Shown here one piece after another: positions 47,351-60,239 of a stretch of DNA of 64,000 nucleotides. The first letter of the stretch is position 1; the number at the start of each line of letters is the position of its first letter. The stretch is from contig BDDD01000126.1 of the NCBI GenBank assembly GCA_001972305.1, forward strand, positions 186,001 to 250,000. The letters are read 5' to 3'. The position numbers and the translations under genes are program-made. The notes beneath the pieces are model-generated. The model made no database searches. It saw only the letters and a list, made by a program, of their open reading frames with translations, and was not told where the DNA came from. The stretch comes from Cephalotus follicularis (taxonomy: Eukaryota; Streptophyta; Magnoliopsida; Oxalidales; Cephalotaceae).

Positions 47351-49310
47351 TATCTGGTACGGCCATTCGAAATTATATACTATGGCAATGAATCAAACTC
47401 TTTAAAAAAAATTTAGTATAATTCATGATGTGCAGTAGGATGCCTGCTTTATTTGTGGCACAACTAATGAATTTTTTCTTATGATTTTTAGTTAGCAAAA
47501 AATTAATTTTTTTATGTTTAAGGTGTGCAATATTGCTCTCCCTGAGGCAGAGCCATGCAAATAATTCATTTTGTACACTGCTGCTCATTCTTGATCGAAC
47601 TTCAAAGCTTAATTAAATAATCTTTTTGGCATTGACAATTATATCATCTTTCTTTCTCGCTTTGGGTAGATGATAAATACAAGCTGTATTTGTGTGCTGA
47701 TCTTAGTGTTGTAGCAAAAAAAAAAGCACAAGCAGCAATTTATTGTTTTGATTACGCCTGGTTCTAGCCTGCCCTAAAACTTGAAAGTATCATTTGCAAG
47801 CGATGGATCGCATTTGAAAACTGTTAATCCATTACCAGTTAGACTCGAAATTATTGAGTTCGATACCTTTTGGACCCGAACCTGAGTATACGAGGATAAC
47901 ATATTAATCTGCACAAAGTAAATGGGTCGGGTATAAATATTAAAGAGGGATAATTCTATCCTCTATCCTGAACCCATACTCAATGTCCATTGCCAGTTTC
48001 ACCATCTCTAACTGAAATAATTTGTTTGTTTTTCAAGGTTAGGTGGAAGTAAGTCACAGGCCAATATCTGTTGGCAGCAGACATTGTGGAGTTGCTTGCA
48101 ATCGTCATGTTCAGTTTGTTAGAGTATAGTGTATATGTGCATGACAGATCAAGCATGTCACACACTCATTGGGGCCTCTTCATTTGGCTGGGTCACTTAT
48201 AACGAATATCCAGAACTTGTTTCCAATTAGAAAAATTCCTAGGTCTACTGTAAACAAACACGAGGTATATTTAACCAATAGCGTATAATTATATAAGTAT
48301 TATTTAGTTATTTTATTTTTTATTTTATAGATAAATTTTATTTATTATATTTATATAGATATATATTATTGATTAAGTGCATTGTATTGAATACATACAA
48401 AAAGAAAAAGAGAAACCAATTTTCTATATTACATTTTTTTCCCTTTTTTTTTTCTTTCATTTATTTCGTTTTTTTGCTATAAAAGTTCAAATCTGGTTTC
48501 TAATGTAAATTAGTATCCAATCATGTGTAATTCAGATTGGTGCATAATAAAACCATACAAAAAATTATCAATACCAATAACGTTAAAAAAATAATATTTT
48601 AGTTGCAAAGTAATTTATCACAATCAAATTCAAATGTTATTACAAAAATTGAAGCTTAACAATTGCACATGGACTAAAGATCAGTTTGCAAAAAACTTCA
48701 TTGAATTTTTAAATGTGCCCATCATCTATGAGAGAGAGAAAAGAACAAAAACAAAATATTGTGTATTTAGATATTGTATTAATTAATAGCTTTAAAATTT
48801 TCAATTGATTCAATATTAAGGTATAATGTTAATTGGTTGAAATTATAAGATTTTGGTGATAAAATCTTAATAGGGATAAAGATAGAAAGAAGTTCTAATA
48901 GTGTTAAAGTTTTAAAAGAGGAAAAAAAAAATGTTTTAAAAGAGTTTCTACTTTACAGTAGTATTTTTTATATAATTAGATTTGATGGTACACGGTGACA
49001 AGTTGATTATCTATTATTTTTAACATATGTTATTGATTGATCTTGTGTTTTGATGTGTTAGTGTTGTGTTAAATTTCTATTAATTTCAAATAGTTAATTT
49101 ATATTAATGTCATCACAATGGGCCAATGACGATCTTAAGATGACATGTTTTTTATAATTCGTGTATATATATAGTTGTCATTTTAAAAACCGTATGTGTG
49201 ATTAATATTTTTTAAATTCAATTATTAGATTTGATGGTTTATTAATATAAATCATTCATTAAATTTTTTAAGACAATCAGATATATTTATAGATATTTTA
49301 TTGAATAGAC
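47351..49310. other. Intergenic region after the Nudix gene
   Basis: The 3'UTR is expected in the first few hundred bases. The stretch 48283-48394 is an AT-rich repeat related to 53443-53550 (shared ataattatataa...agttattttattt...gtacatt-like blocks). Nothing else is recognised. Confidence 0.45.
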
Positions 49311-51838
49311 TATTAAGAAAATATGGTTATTTTCCCTTTTAATATCACTCATTGAGAAACCACCAACTTGCTTTGATATCAAACTACTAGTTCAAATCAT
49401 CAGCGAAAAATAAACAAATTAGATAAAAGATGAATAGAAGATTCAACAAATATAAGAGAACACAAGATTTACGTGATTCGGCAAAGTCATGCATGTTAGT
49501 ACAAGAAAATAATTGAGTTTTTATCCTAAAACTCAATCCCAGAAAACCTTTGTACACACTCTCTCAACCCAAAGAACAAACTCTCACCTTGTGTCCATAT
49601 TTTTATACTCCTAGACTCGTATTTATAGTCACCAAGTACTTACTTATCAAGTAATCTTAACTCTTATCAACAAAGAAATCATAATCCTTATTTATCAAGT
49701 ATACTTGCCAACTAAACCAAATACTTGGCCCTTACACTAAAATATGAGTCAAGCCCAACAATCTCCACCTTAGCGAATATTCTTGCCATCTTGAAAATTT
49801 TTTGTAACTCCACCTTGCTTGCAAATATCGTAAACAAAAAATAATCATTGGCCTTTAAGACTACCAGCTACACATAACCCGAAACATCAAATGATCATGA
49901 CTCCACCTGTTTCGAAACTAGAACATGAGTAGCTGTCAAACCCGTTGACTACATAGTCAATGCCGAGGAGGGATCTCAAGCTATCCTCCTTTCAGCAAGT
50001 ATCTTCTCACCTCCATCATTTGTCTCCCGAAAACCATTTGCCAGAGTCTCTACACCAACTACGAAAGAGACTTTGTGTAAGATCTTACTCCCTGTACCCG
50101 ACTTCCTATTAGCCGTCGAGATCTTAGGAACACGAGTCACCGTACTCTCGTACAAACGATACAATTTTATACACTTCCATCCTTTTGTCAAAACTATGTG
50201 GTCACGTATGATTTTGACAACTCCACCTTCAACCGTAGTCCTACAGTTCCTAGAGTTCAATTGGCTGATCGAAACATAATTTCCACGTATTTTTGGGACA
50301 TACGTCACATCACCCAAAGTACGTACCACTCAATTTAATATTTTTATTTTAACAGTTTCTGCCCCGACCATGTCACATGTGAACCCGTCTACCAAGGATA
50401 CAACAATATCCTTGCATTCTTGGAACGTGTCAAAATAATCTGCCTAGAACAAATACGAACAGAACACCCATTATCAATAACCACTCGTTTTTACGAGAAG
50501 AAGTGCTTTTACCTTTAGAGATGGTGATGAATTCATCTTCTATAGTCTTGTCCATTAAACACCACTGCCACAGTTTGAGAACCGCCATTATCTTTTACCC
50601 GTTAAGGACAAATTTCACTTGATGTGCCCATATTCCCTTTAGTGATAACATTGTATGCCCTTTCCACTGTCCCTGGACATACTTCGATTATTAATCCCCT
50701 GTCAGTTGACCTTCCTCGCCCATCAGCTATCAAGATACTATCCTCACTGCTCGATGCCAAATTACCATCAATCTTCATCTTACTTTGAAGATTAACTTTG
50801 ACATCCTCCACCGAGATCGAATCTTGGCCATATGTCATATATCCCTGAAATGGTTATACGAATGTGCCAAAGAGCATAACAATAACAAAGTCTGATCTTC
50901 ATCTTCTATCTTCATATCAATTCTTGATAACTCAATAATTATGGAATTAAACTCGAAGATATGAGGTTGAATAGAAGTACATTCTACCATGTGTAACGTG
51001 TACAACCGCTGTTTCGACCGGAGCTTGTTCGTAAAATATTTTGTGAGATACAAATTCTCCAATTTCACCCACAAATCCGTCTATGTCTTTTCCGACAACA
51101 CCTCTTGAAGCACATCGTTAGACAAACACAACTGGATCGCAGAAAGTGCTCTATCATCCATATCTTCTCAATCATCATCCAGCATAGAATCGCCATCATA
51201 CGCACTTGCCATAAACTGAAATTGATTTTGCCATCTAATTTTTAAACTTCAAATTTCATTGCAGTAGACCAAATCACAATACCGACCGAAAAACAACATT
51301 TCGCTTTGATACCAATTGTTAGGAAAATATGGTCATTTTCCCCTTTGATATCACTCAGTGAGAAACCACGCACACGCTTTGATATTAAACTATCAGTTCA
51401 ATCCACCAACGAAAAATAAACAAATTAGATAAAAGATAAATAGAATATTCAGCAAACACAAGAGAACACCAGATTTACATGGTTTGACAAAATCCTGTTT
51501 ACGTCCACATAGAGATAAACATATTTTTTCCCTATGAGAAATATAAGTACAAGAAAACAATTGAATTTTTATCCTAAAACCCAATCCCAGAAAATCCTCG
51601 TACACCCACTCTCAACCCAAAGAACAAACTCTCACATTGTGTCCATATTTTCATACTCATACACTCATATTTATAGTCACCTACTAAATAATCCTAACCC
51701 TTGTCAATAAAGAAATCATAATCCTTATTTACCAAGTATATTTGCTAACTAAATCAAATACTTGGGCTTTACACTAAAATACTTGTCAACCAAGTCAAAT
51801 ACATAGGCCTTATACTAAAATATGAGCCAAGCCCAACA
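49311..51838 (-). mobile_element. Short non-autonomous Copia element 4 (gag plus partial protease only)
   Basis: The left LTR is 49311-49760 (450 bp) and the right LTR 51317-51838 (522 bp). On the minus strand each starts TGTTGGGCTTG and ends near CCTAACA; the left copy's terminal TG is mutated to TA at 49311. The primer site TGGTATCAAAGC (51316-51305) and polypurine stretch AAGGTGGAGAT fix a minus orientation. Flanks tagac (49306-49310) and taaac (51839-51843) are a target duplication with one mismatch. The internal region is only about 1.55 kb. The right LTR has extra blocks, including a duplicated actaaaata..cttg stretch. Confidence 0.9.
49976..51074 (-). pseudogene. Gag and protease-end/GAG-pre-integrase fragment of Copia element 4
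   Basis: Minus-strand pieces: 51074-50835 (WVKLENLYLTKYFTNKLRSK, gag), 50838-50602 (gag C-terminal region before the zinc-knuckle area), 50329-49976 (VRTLGDVTYVPKIRGNYVSI, GGVVKIIRDHIVLTKGWK, the protease-to-integrase junction). Integrase core, reverse transcriptase and RNase H are absent before the 3' LTR. The pieces are in different frames or separated by stops, so this copy is dead and could have moved only with help from other elements. Confidence 0.8.
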
Positions 51839-53972
51839 TAAACTTATCTTTTATTGTATATGAGTAAATTATAGAACATGTAAATTTTTATATACAAATA
51901 AAATAGTTAGAGATATCTAATTGACTTAAAAATTTGTATGTATGATCTAGATAGATAAAACATTAAATTTAATGGTTGAATTGAAAAAATATTAAATACA
52001 AGTGGGATAATTAAGAGTGGTCATGCATCTATTATTTTTATTTTTATTTTGATGAAAATGTGATAATATATTATAAACCAACTGAATCAGCAAGAACAAA
52101 GGAACCAGAAAGCTTTCTGGATATCCAATCTAACCACGTACTATTAGAGTTGTGGTACAGGCTAACTTCGGTACTCATGTGCTACGTACACACGCTAGCT
52201 CATTTGCTACACAATTAGCCGATCTGCGAATCCAAGAAAAATGACAGAAATGAAAAGACTTTGCTAAGAGTTTTATCTCCTCTACAATATTGCCATATAT
52301 AGTTAGGCATGGATTTTCTGCCCTTATTTCATTGACCATGTACAAATCATATCTTTATACCTCTAGTAGTTGATGTATCTAAGTCAATATGATCTTTTAT
52401 ACCTCTAGTAGTTGATGTATCTAAGTCAATGCAACAATTAAATTAATTAGAGGGCACCATTATCTTTGAGAGTTCTTCCGGGTTGGACCTTACAGAGAAG
52501 CCCAATAAGAACAGGTTTAGGCTTAGCATGCAGGTGACTACAAACTAGGTGGCAATTTTGCTATCTAATCCTATAATTTGAAAGTAAGATATATGTAATC
52601 AACTTTTGTTTTTTTGTTAAATTTTATTGTCTAACATGTTGATACGTGATTAATCAATTTGTAATCCTGTGCACACTTTACTTTATTTTAAATACAAAAT
52701 ATAATTGAATATAATTCTTTTTCCTTTACTTCTTTTTATTAGTTATTAGTTGTTGATTAAACATTTCTCTCTTTGGTTTATTACCATATCTCTCTATTTC
52801 TCTCTCATTATTTCAAGTTCACGTTTTGAAGGTGGGGTGACAGGTATTGATATGCATGCTACCCTAATATCAATAAATTAATTATTGTTAATAAGTTGGA
52901 TTTATAGTCACCTTATTTTTTTGCCTTTTATAATACTTATGTTTCAGTTAATAAAAAAAAAAAGAAACTTACAATCTCATAGTTAGCTTTGTTTATTTTT
53001 TTGGTGCATATTAGCTTTGTTTCCCCTTATTCTATATGTAGTTTTTAACTCGTTAGGAAACAGAATAGTAGAGATGACATTGATAATGACTGGTTTTTTT
53101 TTTTTTTCAAATTTGAATGATGCATAGCTATAGATCATGTTTTGGAATTGAACCTTTTTTAAATTAATACGTTTCTTATGTGTTGTTTAATTAAAACTAT
53201 ATATTTAGTCTATCATTTTCTGTTTTAGTCAATTGACTTTTTTTGTTTAGATTTTTTTCAATACAATATTGATCGAACTGTATTTGATTCCTTTAAAGTA
53301 TATATTTTGTTTCATGTTTTACATATTTTTCATAGTGATAATAGTAAAACTTCAAACCCTTGCTTCAAGATCTATTGGTAACTTATGTAAGAAAAATCCT
53401 TAGGTGTACTCGACGTACAAATCACTTGATACATTTTATCAATAATTATATAATTATTAATTAGTTATTTTATTTAATATTTTAAAAACAAACTTTATTT
53501 ATCATGTTTATATAACTACATAATATTAACTAAGTACATTACACTAAATGTACGTAAAAATTACTCCTTACCAATGGTTGAAGTTCCTACGTAACACACA
53601 TGCATGTCTTTCAAGAAATATATGGTTAGTTATCAACTAGTGTTTGTTAGCTTTTAATTTTTTAGAATTTTATAAAGTTGTCAACTATAGTGATTTGTCG
53701 TATATGGATGAATTTTCAAGTTTTAATGTGTTGGTCGTTCAAAGAATCATAAAATGTAAGGCTTTTTTCAGGTATTTTGGTGCTACTCTAATACATCTAG
53801 ATAATTATTATAAACCAGAACGATAAAAAAATGAAATTTTTACTCTTTACCTAATTGAGTATTTGCATTAATGAACTTGATCATTAATTAATCGTTGAAG
53901 AGAATTTGCACGCGAATTGGTATTTTGAAACAGGAAGCACTGCTCTCAATTTGCATATGGCCATTAATTCTA

Positions 53973-54008
<36 letters not shown>

Positions 54009-55904
54009 TAATTCTAGAATTCTTTGATATAAATTACTTAAAGCATTAAAGTTCATGAAAGTTTGATTATATTTAAATCTTGTATTATTCTGTCACCTAT
54101 CATGTCATATAAATAATCTTTTTATATACACATTTATCGTATGGTAAGAAAATTTTGTAATACAAATTAATTATTAGATGTTAACCTGCCTCATAGATAT
54201 CATATCCAAAATAAATCGTTAGTCTCTATCATGTACACATGAGAATAAAATGTTCAATATATATATTCTCAGTTAAAGATTTCTTAATGAAATTAATTTA
54301 CACGTGTGGGTTAACATTGCATGTTTAAAAAGTCCAAAAACGGACACAATTCATGTAAATATAATCGACCCTCTTAATGGTTTATAACAATTTGTCATAA
54401 TAGTATAAAATGTTGAGTTTTATTATTATATATGTTTAGAACTGTGTTCACATCCAAGAATCTTTATCTCCAAAAACTTGTTTGGTTTGAAGATTTTTGG
54501 ACAATTAGGAATAATTAAGTACTCAAATCGTTGCCAATGCCAATATAACCCTTCAAGATGTTGAACTAAAATGAGCAGATATTAATAATTATAAGAATCA
54601 TTACTAGGTGGTATATATCAACTTATATTCCTGGATCTAACGCAAACCACTTGCACGTGTGTCACGTGTGAGTGACTGATGTATACTAGTTGTAGATTGT
54701 ACGTTATCTAGTTTGTATATTGCTAGATTACCTACCCAACCACAATAAGTCCAAGGATCACCCCACAAAGCAAAGGGAATGTTTTTGGGAAGATAGAATA
54801 GTTGGGGCAGGCGTGAAAACGAGGGAGAGAGAGAGAGAGAGACTTCTTCTTTATCTGCCAAATAAACTTGTAAGAGAGATCTGTGCCTTAGATGGTATAA
54901 ACTCTTGTTTTTTGCTAAAAAAATGTTTATTAGTACGCATAAGAGTTGGCAACCAACCTAAATTTAGCTCCTTTTCCAAACTTCCAACGCCTGCCTTTGC
55001 GTGGCTTGTGCTTAGTGTATAAAGACCAATTTTATCTAAATTTCATGTTTGCCATGGTTCATGACTTGATATTGAGACTTGACCATGCATTTAATTTCTA
55101 GGTGAACAAAGCACCTCTACTAATTCATTATTTGGAATGGAATCTCAGCATGATGGTTGATCATGAATTCACTTTATCATTTTTCTAGAGTTTAAATTAA
55201 CACGTTCACACACGATATGGTTAATTCTAACGATTTATTACAACAAATCTTTGTGAGTCTCCCATGTAATGGTTACTTCTCTTATCAAGCTGTGACGATG
55301 ATCCCTCATCATTGCTAACCCCATCTCCCACGCAACCGACTAACACATATCGTATTAAAATAATAATAATTAATCACTTGTAAATTACTTTTTAAACTAG
55401 TTCAAAATCAGTCATAATCATTGTAGTAAAAAGATATTCGTCACATCTTTTAAAGACAGTCTCTTTTATCTGAGAGTTTCTTAGGTAAATACAACTCACG
55501 TAGACATAACTAACAATAAAAATCAAAATCATATACTAATATGATAAAGTGTCATAAATTATTATATGAACGTTTATATATTATCGGTTGTGTGTCCGAA
55601 TAGAAAGACCTATGAAACTAAATCCTAATTTCGATCAAGATGTTGTTAGAAGAGGACCTTCTTAAGGGAAAATAATCATGATTTATGAAATTAATGTAAC
55701 AAATAATATTGATGGCCAAGCGTTTGATTTGTCAATTAGCTAGGAAAGGCTAAAAAGGTCAAAGAAAATTAAGGACTTTACATAATAAAACCAACAAACA
55801 AAGGTCGAGTCGAAGGCTACTTCATATATTGTCTCTTTATTTCATCCTACAAAAAGAAGTGACATAGAAAGTAAAGAAACAAAACACAACAAACACAAAG
55901 AGAG
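51839..55904. other. Long AT-rich intergenic region upstream of the Ole e 1-type gene
   Basis: No gene is supported. Contents noted: a 42-bp tandem duplication at about 52354-52430 (tttatacctctagtagttgatg twice), a MITE-like AT-rich repeat at 53443-53550 related to 48283-48394, a (TC)n tract at 53976-54006 flanked on both sides by ttaattctagaattct, and a (GA)n tract at 54826-54841. Confidence 0.5.
53976..54006. repeat. (TC)n microsatellite flanked by a direct repeat
   Basis: About 31 bp of CT repeats. ttaattctagaattct occurs immediately before and again immediately after it, suggesting slippage or a small duplication. Confidence 0.9.
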
Positions 55905-58419
55905 ATGAGCTACTTTCAAGGATGCCACAATCTTGTGATGCTCATCTTCTTCATCGTTATCATCAGAACCTCCATGGCTGATGTAGGGAACCCATTATCA
56001 TTCGAGTTGTCGAGCAGAGAGGAGCTGGTGCAATTAGCTGGATATGGAGAGGAGAAGCTATCAACCGTCCTAGTATCTGGCACGCTTCTTTGTGAAGCTT
56101 GTTTGCATGGTCACCCTCACCTTCAAGCATGGCCAATATCAGGTTTCAGTTTTATATATATATATATATCATGATCGCCTGATTTATTTGATTTTTTTTT
56201 TTGAAATCGTCCTTCCTTTACGCACTTTCATTTAATCTTTTTGTTTGCCTGCTGCTTCGATTACGCACCCATTAACGGGTTTGATTTACATATCCTGCTT
56301 GTAGCCTAGCTGAATTAATAGTCATTTTTATCAGCTCATAGTAAGGTTAGAGGCGCAACCAGAAGAGTACTTACGTTGGCCCCATATTTATATATACTAT
56401 ATTTATTTGATTGTCCTTCTTGCTCGATGGTTTGCATTAGCATTATTGCAGTCGCTTTTTTTTTTTTTAGCATTATTTGTAAATGTTTAAATTGCAACGA
56501 TAGATAAATCAAAATTTCTTTTTTAGCCATTATATAATTAGTATAAGAATAAAATTAATATTGTCTAATTCCTCGTTCCATAACTTGGGATATGAGATAT
56601 CAATTATATAAGTGTCCATAAGAATAAATTAATGTATCAGCTAATTCTAAAATTAATTGGGGAACTTGAGATGAAATTTTTTATGAAAATTGAGTTATAT
56701 ACAGGCCAGACCTCTTCTGTTGGCACTGTGCTGGTGGCTAGCATTGGGTGCAAGGTGCCACCACATGCTTCTACACCGTGTCACGCTCACGGTGCTAACA
56801 AACCATCCTCACCGGAAGAACCCCCACCTCCCATTGTACGGTTATTACCCATGCCCTCAGTGGAAATCGTAAGCCCCAACCTCTAGCACAAGGGCTTACG
56901 ATTTCTCGTTGTTACTAGATCGATGGTCGATTCAAACTCCTTATCGGTGCCTGTGCCGTTTTGCTTTCAGTGGTTGTTATTTTGTACAATTTTGTTGCCC
57001 TAAAAATGCACGCATACGCCAAATGTTAAGTATTGGTGAAATGTCACTTTAAGATTATTAGACAATTAGTGGCCGTGGGCAATATCAATTACTCGATAAG
57101 ACATGTACGGCCTGCATGGGAGATGGTGCACACACAGGTAAAGTGACAAGTTTTCCCGTAATGAATAATTCTTGTTTGTAGCCTGTACAATAAAGTGTCT
57201 TGATAAAATAGGAGACAAAGTAATTAATTAATAATTATTATATGATTGGTTAATTGAGGACACAAACCAATGCATCTAAGAATTTTTCTTCACATAATTA
57301 TGTTTGTTATGTTTTACAATCTTAGGAGACCTAATGGGTCTCATATACCAACTATATTTCTTATGTGTGTGACTAGTGCATCTCATTACTATCTGACTTG
57401 TGTTTAGTGCTCTAAGAATTTTTTTGAAACGTTCTCGATCAGTTTAAATAGAAAAAGAGATTACTCTTGACAACAGAATAATGCAACTATATAGTAATCA
57501 GTATTACGTTTTTTTTTTTTTGATGAAAAGTATACGTTCCCCTACCCAAAGATTGGCAACATTTGAAGCTAGCTAAGACCCACCCACCCTTGTACCCCAC
57601 GGCGGCCCATTGTCACCTGAGTTCTAGGGATTGTGATGTATTCATTTCGTAATTATTGCACAAATTAAGCCCACATTAACAGCAGCATCTGACCTGAAAT
57701 TTCTATTTACGAAACTCATTTCCCATTTAATTTTGGCAAATAAGAAATAAATTTGACTAATACTGAGACGCAAAACATCAATTTGCATTGATTATCATAT
57801 CTATCAAGAATTTATTTCTATTGGAAAAAGCCATTTAATTACACTTATAATTAGTCTCAAGACTTTAAACTGACCATTTAACATCTCTTTCATGGGTCAT
57901 TTTCGCTTGCTAGGTCCCAGTATTTTTTTCTCTTATGATAAATCCAATGAAAGATTCTGTTATTTAACCTTATTTGCAGTGGAATTATAACTTTTCAATT
58001 TAAATTTTCTTTTCTTATGTGCACCATCCCGGTTTGGTATTTTTATCTATTATCATGTCGTCATTTCCATCTCTGTAGGCGCTTTGGTGGGTGTTCATTG
58101 CCATGCCAGAGGAAGAAGAAAATCAAGTTGCTTACAAGGTGTCACAGATGAGTATGGAGATTTCCTTATTGATCTTCCCTCCCACCTGCATGCAATTCCC
58201 AACTTGGACAAAACATGTTCAGTTACAGTTCTTCGACTACCACATAACTCACAGTGCCGATCAGCTTATGTCAAGAAACGAAAGGGACTAAGATTATCCT
58301 CATTTGGTAATGGCATTCGTACTTACACAGCAGGAAGGTTAAGGTTGCATCATTCGACATCTAAACCTTCACATGCCTGCATTAAGAATGAAAGCAGCGA
58401 CCAACACATGGAATGGTAA
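55905..58419 (+). CDS. Secreted Pollen Ole e 1 allergen/extensin-family protein, 192 aa
   Basis: Exon 1 is 55905-56142 and exon 2 58079-58419; the 1.94 kb intron starts gtttcag and ends ctctgtag, and phase joins TCA G|GC GCT (..WPISGALVGVHC..). Residues 1-25 form a hydrophobic signal peptide (LVMLIFFIVIIRTSMA). The mature part has SREELVQLAGYGEEKLSTVL, the family hallmark VSGTLLCEACL, VGVHCHARGR, GVTDEYGDFLIDLPSHLHAI, KTCSVTVLR, QCRSAYVKKRKGLRLSSFGN and a basic C-terminus, with six or more cysteines likely paired as in Ole e 1 domains. Such proteins are secreted to the cell wall; a specific role is not inferable. A start just after an A-rich leader (55860-55904) supports the ATG chosen. Confidence 0.9.
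56863..56905. other. Perfect 14-bp inverted repeat (hairpin) in the Ole e 1-type intron
   Basis: gaaatcgtaagccc (56863-56876) and gggcttacgatttc (56892-56905) are exact reverse complements around a 15-nt loop. The hairpin sits just after an unusually GC-rich stretch (56700-56880) within an otherwise AT-rich intron. Confidence 0.85.
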
Positions 58420-58799
58420 TTCACTACTTAATACCCGGTTTGGTATGCACCACACCACAGCTCACTCTGATGGCGCTTCAGTCACAGCATTGAGTTTGAA
58501 GGGAATTGATCCCACTCTATCAGGTGTAACAGATGGATAAAGAAAGCAGACCCATAACAGATATGTATGTGTATGTGTGTATAAGTAATGTTATCTTTGT
58601 TATGCATCATACTGTGAGTGATGAATATGAGGAGTATATGAATGAATTCCTTTACAATGAAATGCTTTTAGAATTTCTGCAATCAACACATTCCCACTAT
58701 AGGAGTCATACTCATAAGCCACCTCACTGCAACCCGACACCTAACTTTTACACCTAAGACTAATTTAAAAGGCATTGTTTGTTTAAAATTGAAAACCAC
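58420..58799. other. Convergent 3' intergenic space
   Basis: It separates the stops of the Ole e 1-type gene (+) and the mitochondrial ACP gene (-) by only 380 bp. Both 3'UTRs must lie here and may overlap as antisense ends. Confidence 0.6.
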
Positions 58800-59374
58800 T
58801 CAAGACTTCACAATATTCTGGACTGATCCAGAGACTATGTATTTTGCAATGTCAGCACAGCAAGTGAGCTTATCTGCCTTCTCATCAGGAATTTCAATGG
58901 AGAATTCTGCCTCAAAAGCCATAACAAGCTCCACCCTGTCCAAGCTGTCCAGGCTCAAATCTTTCTGGAAATCAGCCGTTTCTGTTACCTGTATAGTTTT
59001 TTTTTAAATACTACACATTAGAGGTACGACGTGGTTTATCTTGACGAAGGACAGGCAATAATTAGCCAAAAAAATTTCAAAAAGAAAAAAGGAAAAGTTT
59101 ATTGATAGAATCAACATAGAATATCATATGGCAGGCAGCATTTTTATAAACTAGGGCAGGGCTCTCAACCAATTACCTTAGCAGCATCAATCTTATGAAA
59201 TTTTTTGACCAGCCCAATCACTCTATCCATTATTTGATCAGGGCTGGCAGGGGTAGTAGCTGTTGATGCACACATTTTTCGCTTGAGCACATTCCCACAC
59301 CCAGTGAACAACCGTTGTTCAGTAGATACTCTAACCTTCACATGCCTCAAGATGGAATTTCTGATGCAGTGCAT
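58800..59374 (-). CDS. Mitochondrial acyl carrier protein, 128 aa
   Basis: Coding exon 1 is 59374-59177 (66 codons) and exon 2 58988-58800 (62 codons plus stop), joined in phase 0 at DAAK|VTETADF. The N-terminus [20 protein letters not shown] is Arg-rich and amphipathic, as in mitochondrial presequences. [19 protein letters not shown] begins the carrier domain. [16 protein letters not shown] carries the serine of DSLD (about residue 81) that accepts 4'-phosphopantetheine, and [13 protein letters not shown] follows. Mitochondrial ACP carries acyl chains for octanoate/lipoate synthesis and is associated with complex I assembly. The start fits [16 protein letters not shown] family starts. The tail [10 protein letters not shown] extends slightly beyond the usual SGA end. 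An upstream 5'UTR exon and intron are likely (see the leader feature). Confidence 0.93.
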
Positions 59375-60205
59375 GTTGATAAGAGCTAAAAAATAAAGTA
59401 ATTTCAAGTCAGAGTGCATAAATCAAATGAGATAATAACATCATTTCAAGCAACAATTAAATGTTGAAACGGTAATTCACAAAAAGGGCAGTGATAAAAT
59501 TTTATTTATTTACAATTGAGTCTTATTCTCAAGCAACATAACATGCTCACATCGATGAGAGTTAACTTGGATTCAAATATCATACCTCACAGGAACTAGG
59601 TTTTAGCTAATTTGCAAACTTAACAACACATAATAGTCAATTAATTGTTAATTGTACAACCAAACACTTTGATCGGAATTAAGAGAAAATGTTCCTCGTT
59701 TAGTGATTGATGCTTGGTGATTGAGACCACAAATTTCTTAGAAAGTTGAAGGTTAAAAACATAGGCAGTGTGTGAAGCATGCGATTCAACAGTGTGATCA
59801 AAGACCATTTTCATCATTCACAGCATCCAACCACAGAATATAAAACTTCCAGTGGATCATAACCTTTTAAAGAGAATTCTCATGTGAAAATCCTAATGTG
59901 AAAAACCGATCAGTGCTCATGTGCAATCTCTAATGTGAAAATTCTCTCTTTATCTTTTTAACAAACAGTTGATGGGCATCACTGATGTATTGATCATTCA
60001 CTAAAATAAAAATACGATGATGCTTAACACAGACAAAAATATAAAGTTTAAAGAAGGGACCGAGGAACTGGTGACTCACAAGAGCGGCTATGAGCTTTAT
60101 TGGCGTGGTTGGCTATGTGTTTGGTTTATTGCCGCAAAGAAGTGATGTAAGGCGAGAGACTCTTGAATTGGATAGGCTGTTATCTCCTCGTCATTCGTTC
60201 AAGTC
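59375..60205 (-). promoter_or_regulatory. 5'UTR exon and 694-nt leader intron of the ACP gene
   Basis: On the minus strand a donor ctctt|gtgagt at 60079 and an acceptor ttattttttag| at 59386 delimit a leader intron (60079-59386). The coding exon then has only 11 nt of leader before the ATG. The upstream non-coding exon would run from about 60205 to 60080, below the TATA box at 60235-60228. Confidence 0.55.
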
Positions 60206-60227
60206 CCTTCACGTGTGCGTTGTAGGC

Positions 60228-60235
60228 CTTTTATA
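60228..60235 (-). promoter_or_regulatory. TATA box of the ACP gene
   Basis: TATAAAAG (in actataaaaggcc on the minus strand), about 30 bp before the inferred leader exon. Its placement relative to the splice donor at 60079 is consistent with a core promoter. Confidence 0.5.
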
Positions 60236-60239
60236 GTTT

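Noticed and set aside
54720..55022. 100-codon ORF with an ERERER stretch
   Set aside because: The acidic-basic run is only a (GA)n microsatellite read in one frame.
56632..56886. 84-codon ORF with paired cysteines, considered as a cysteine-rich peptide or an extra exon
   Set aside because: The cysteine spacing fits no peptide family I could name, and the flanking exons of the Ole e 1-type gene already join in phase without it.
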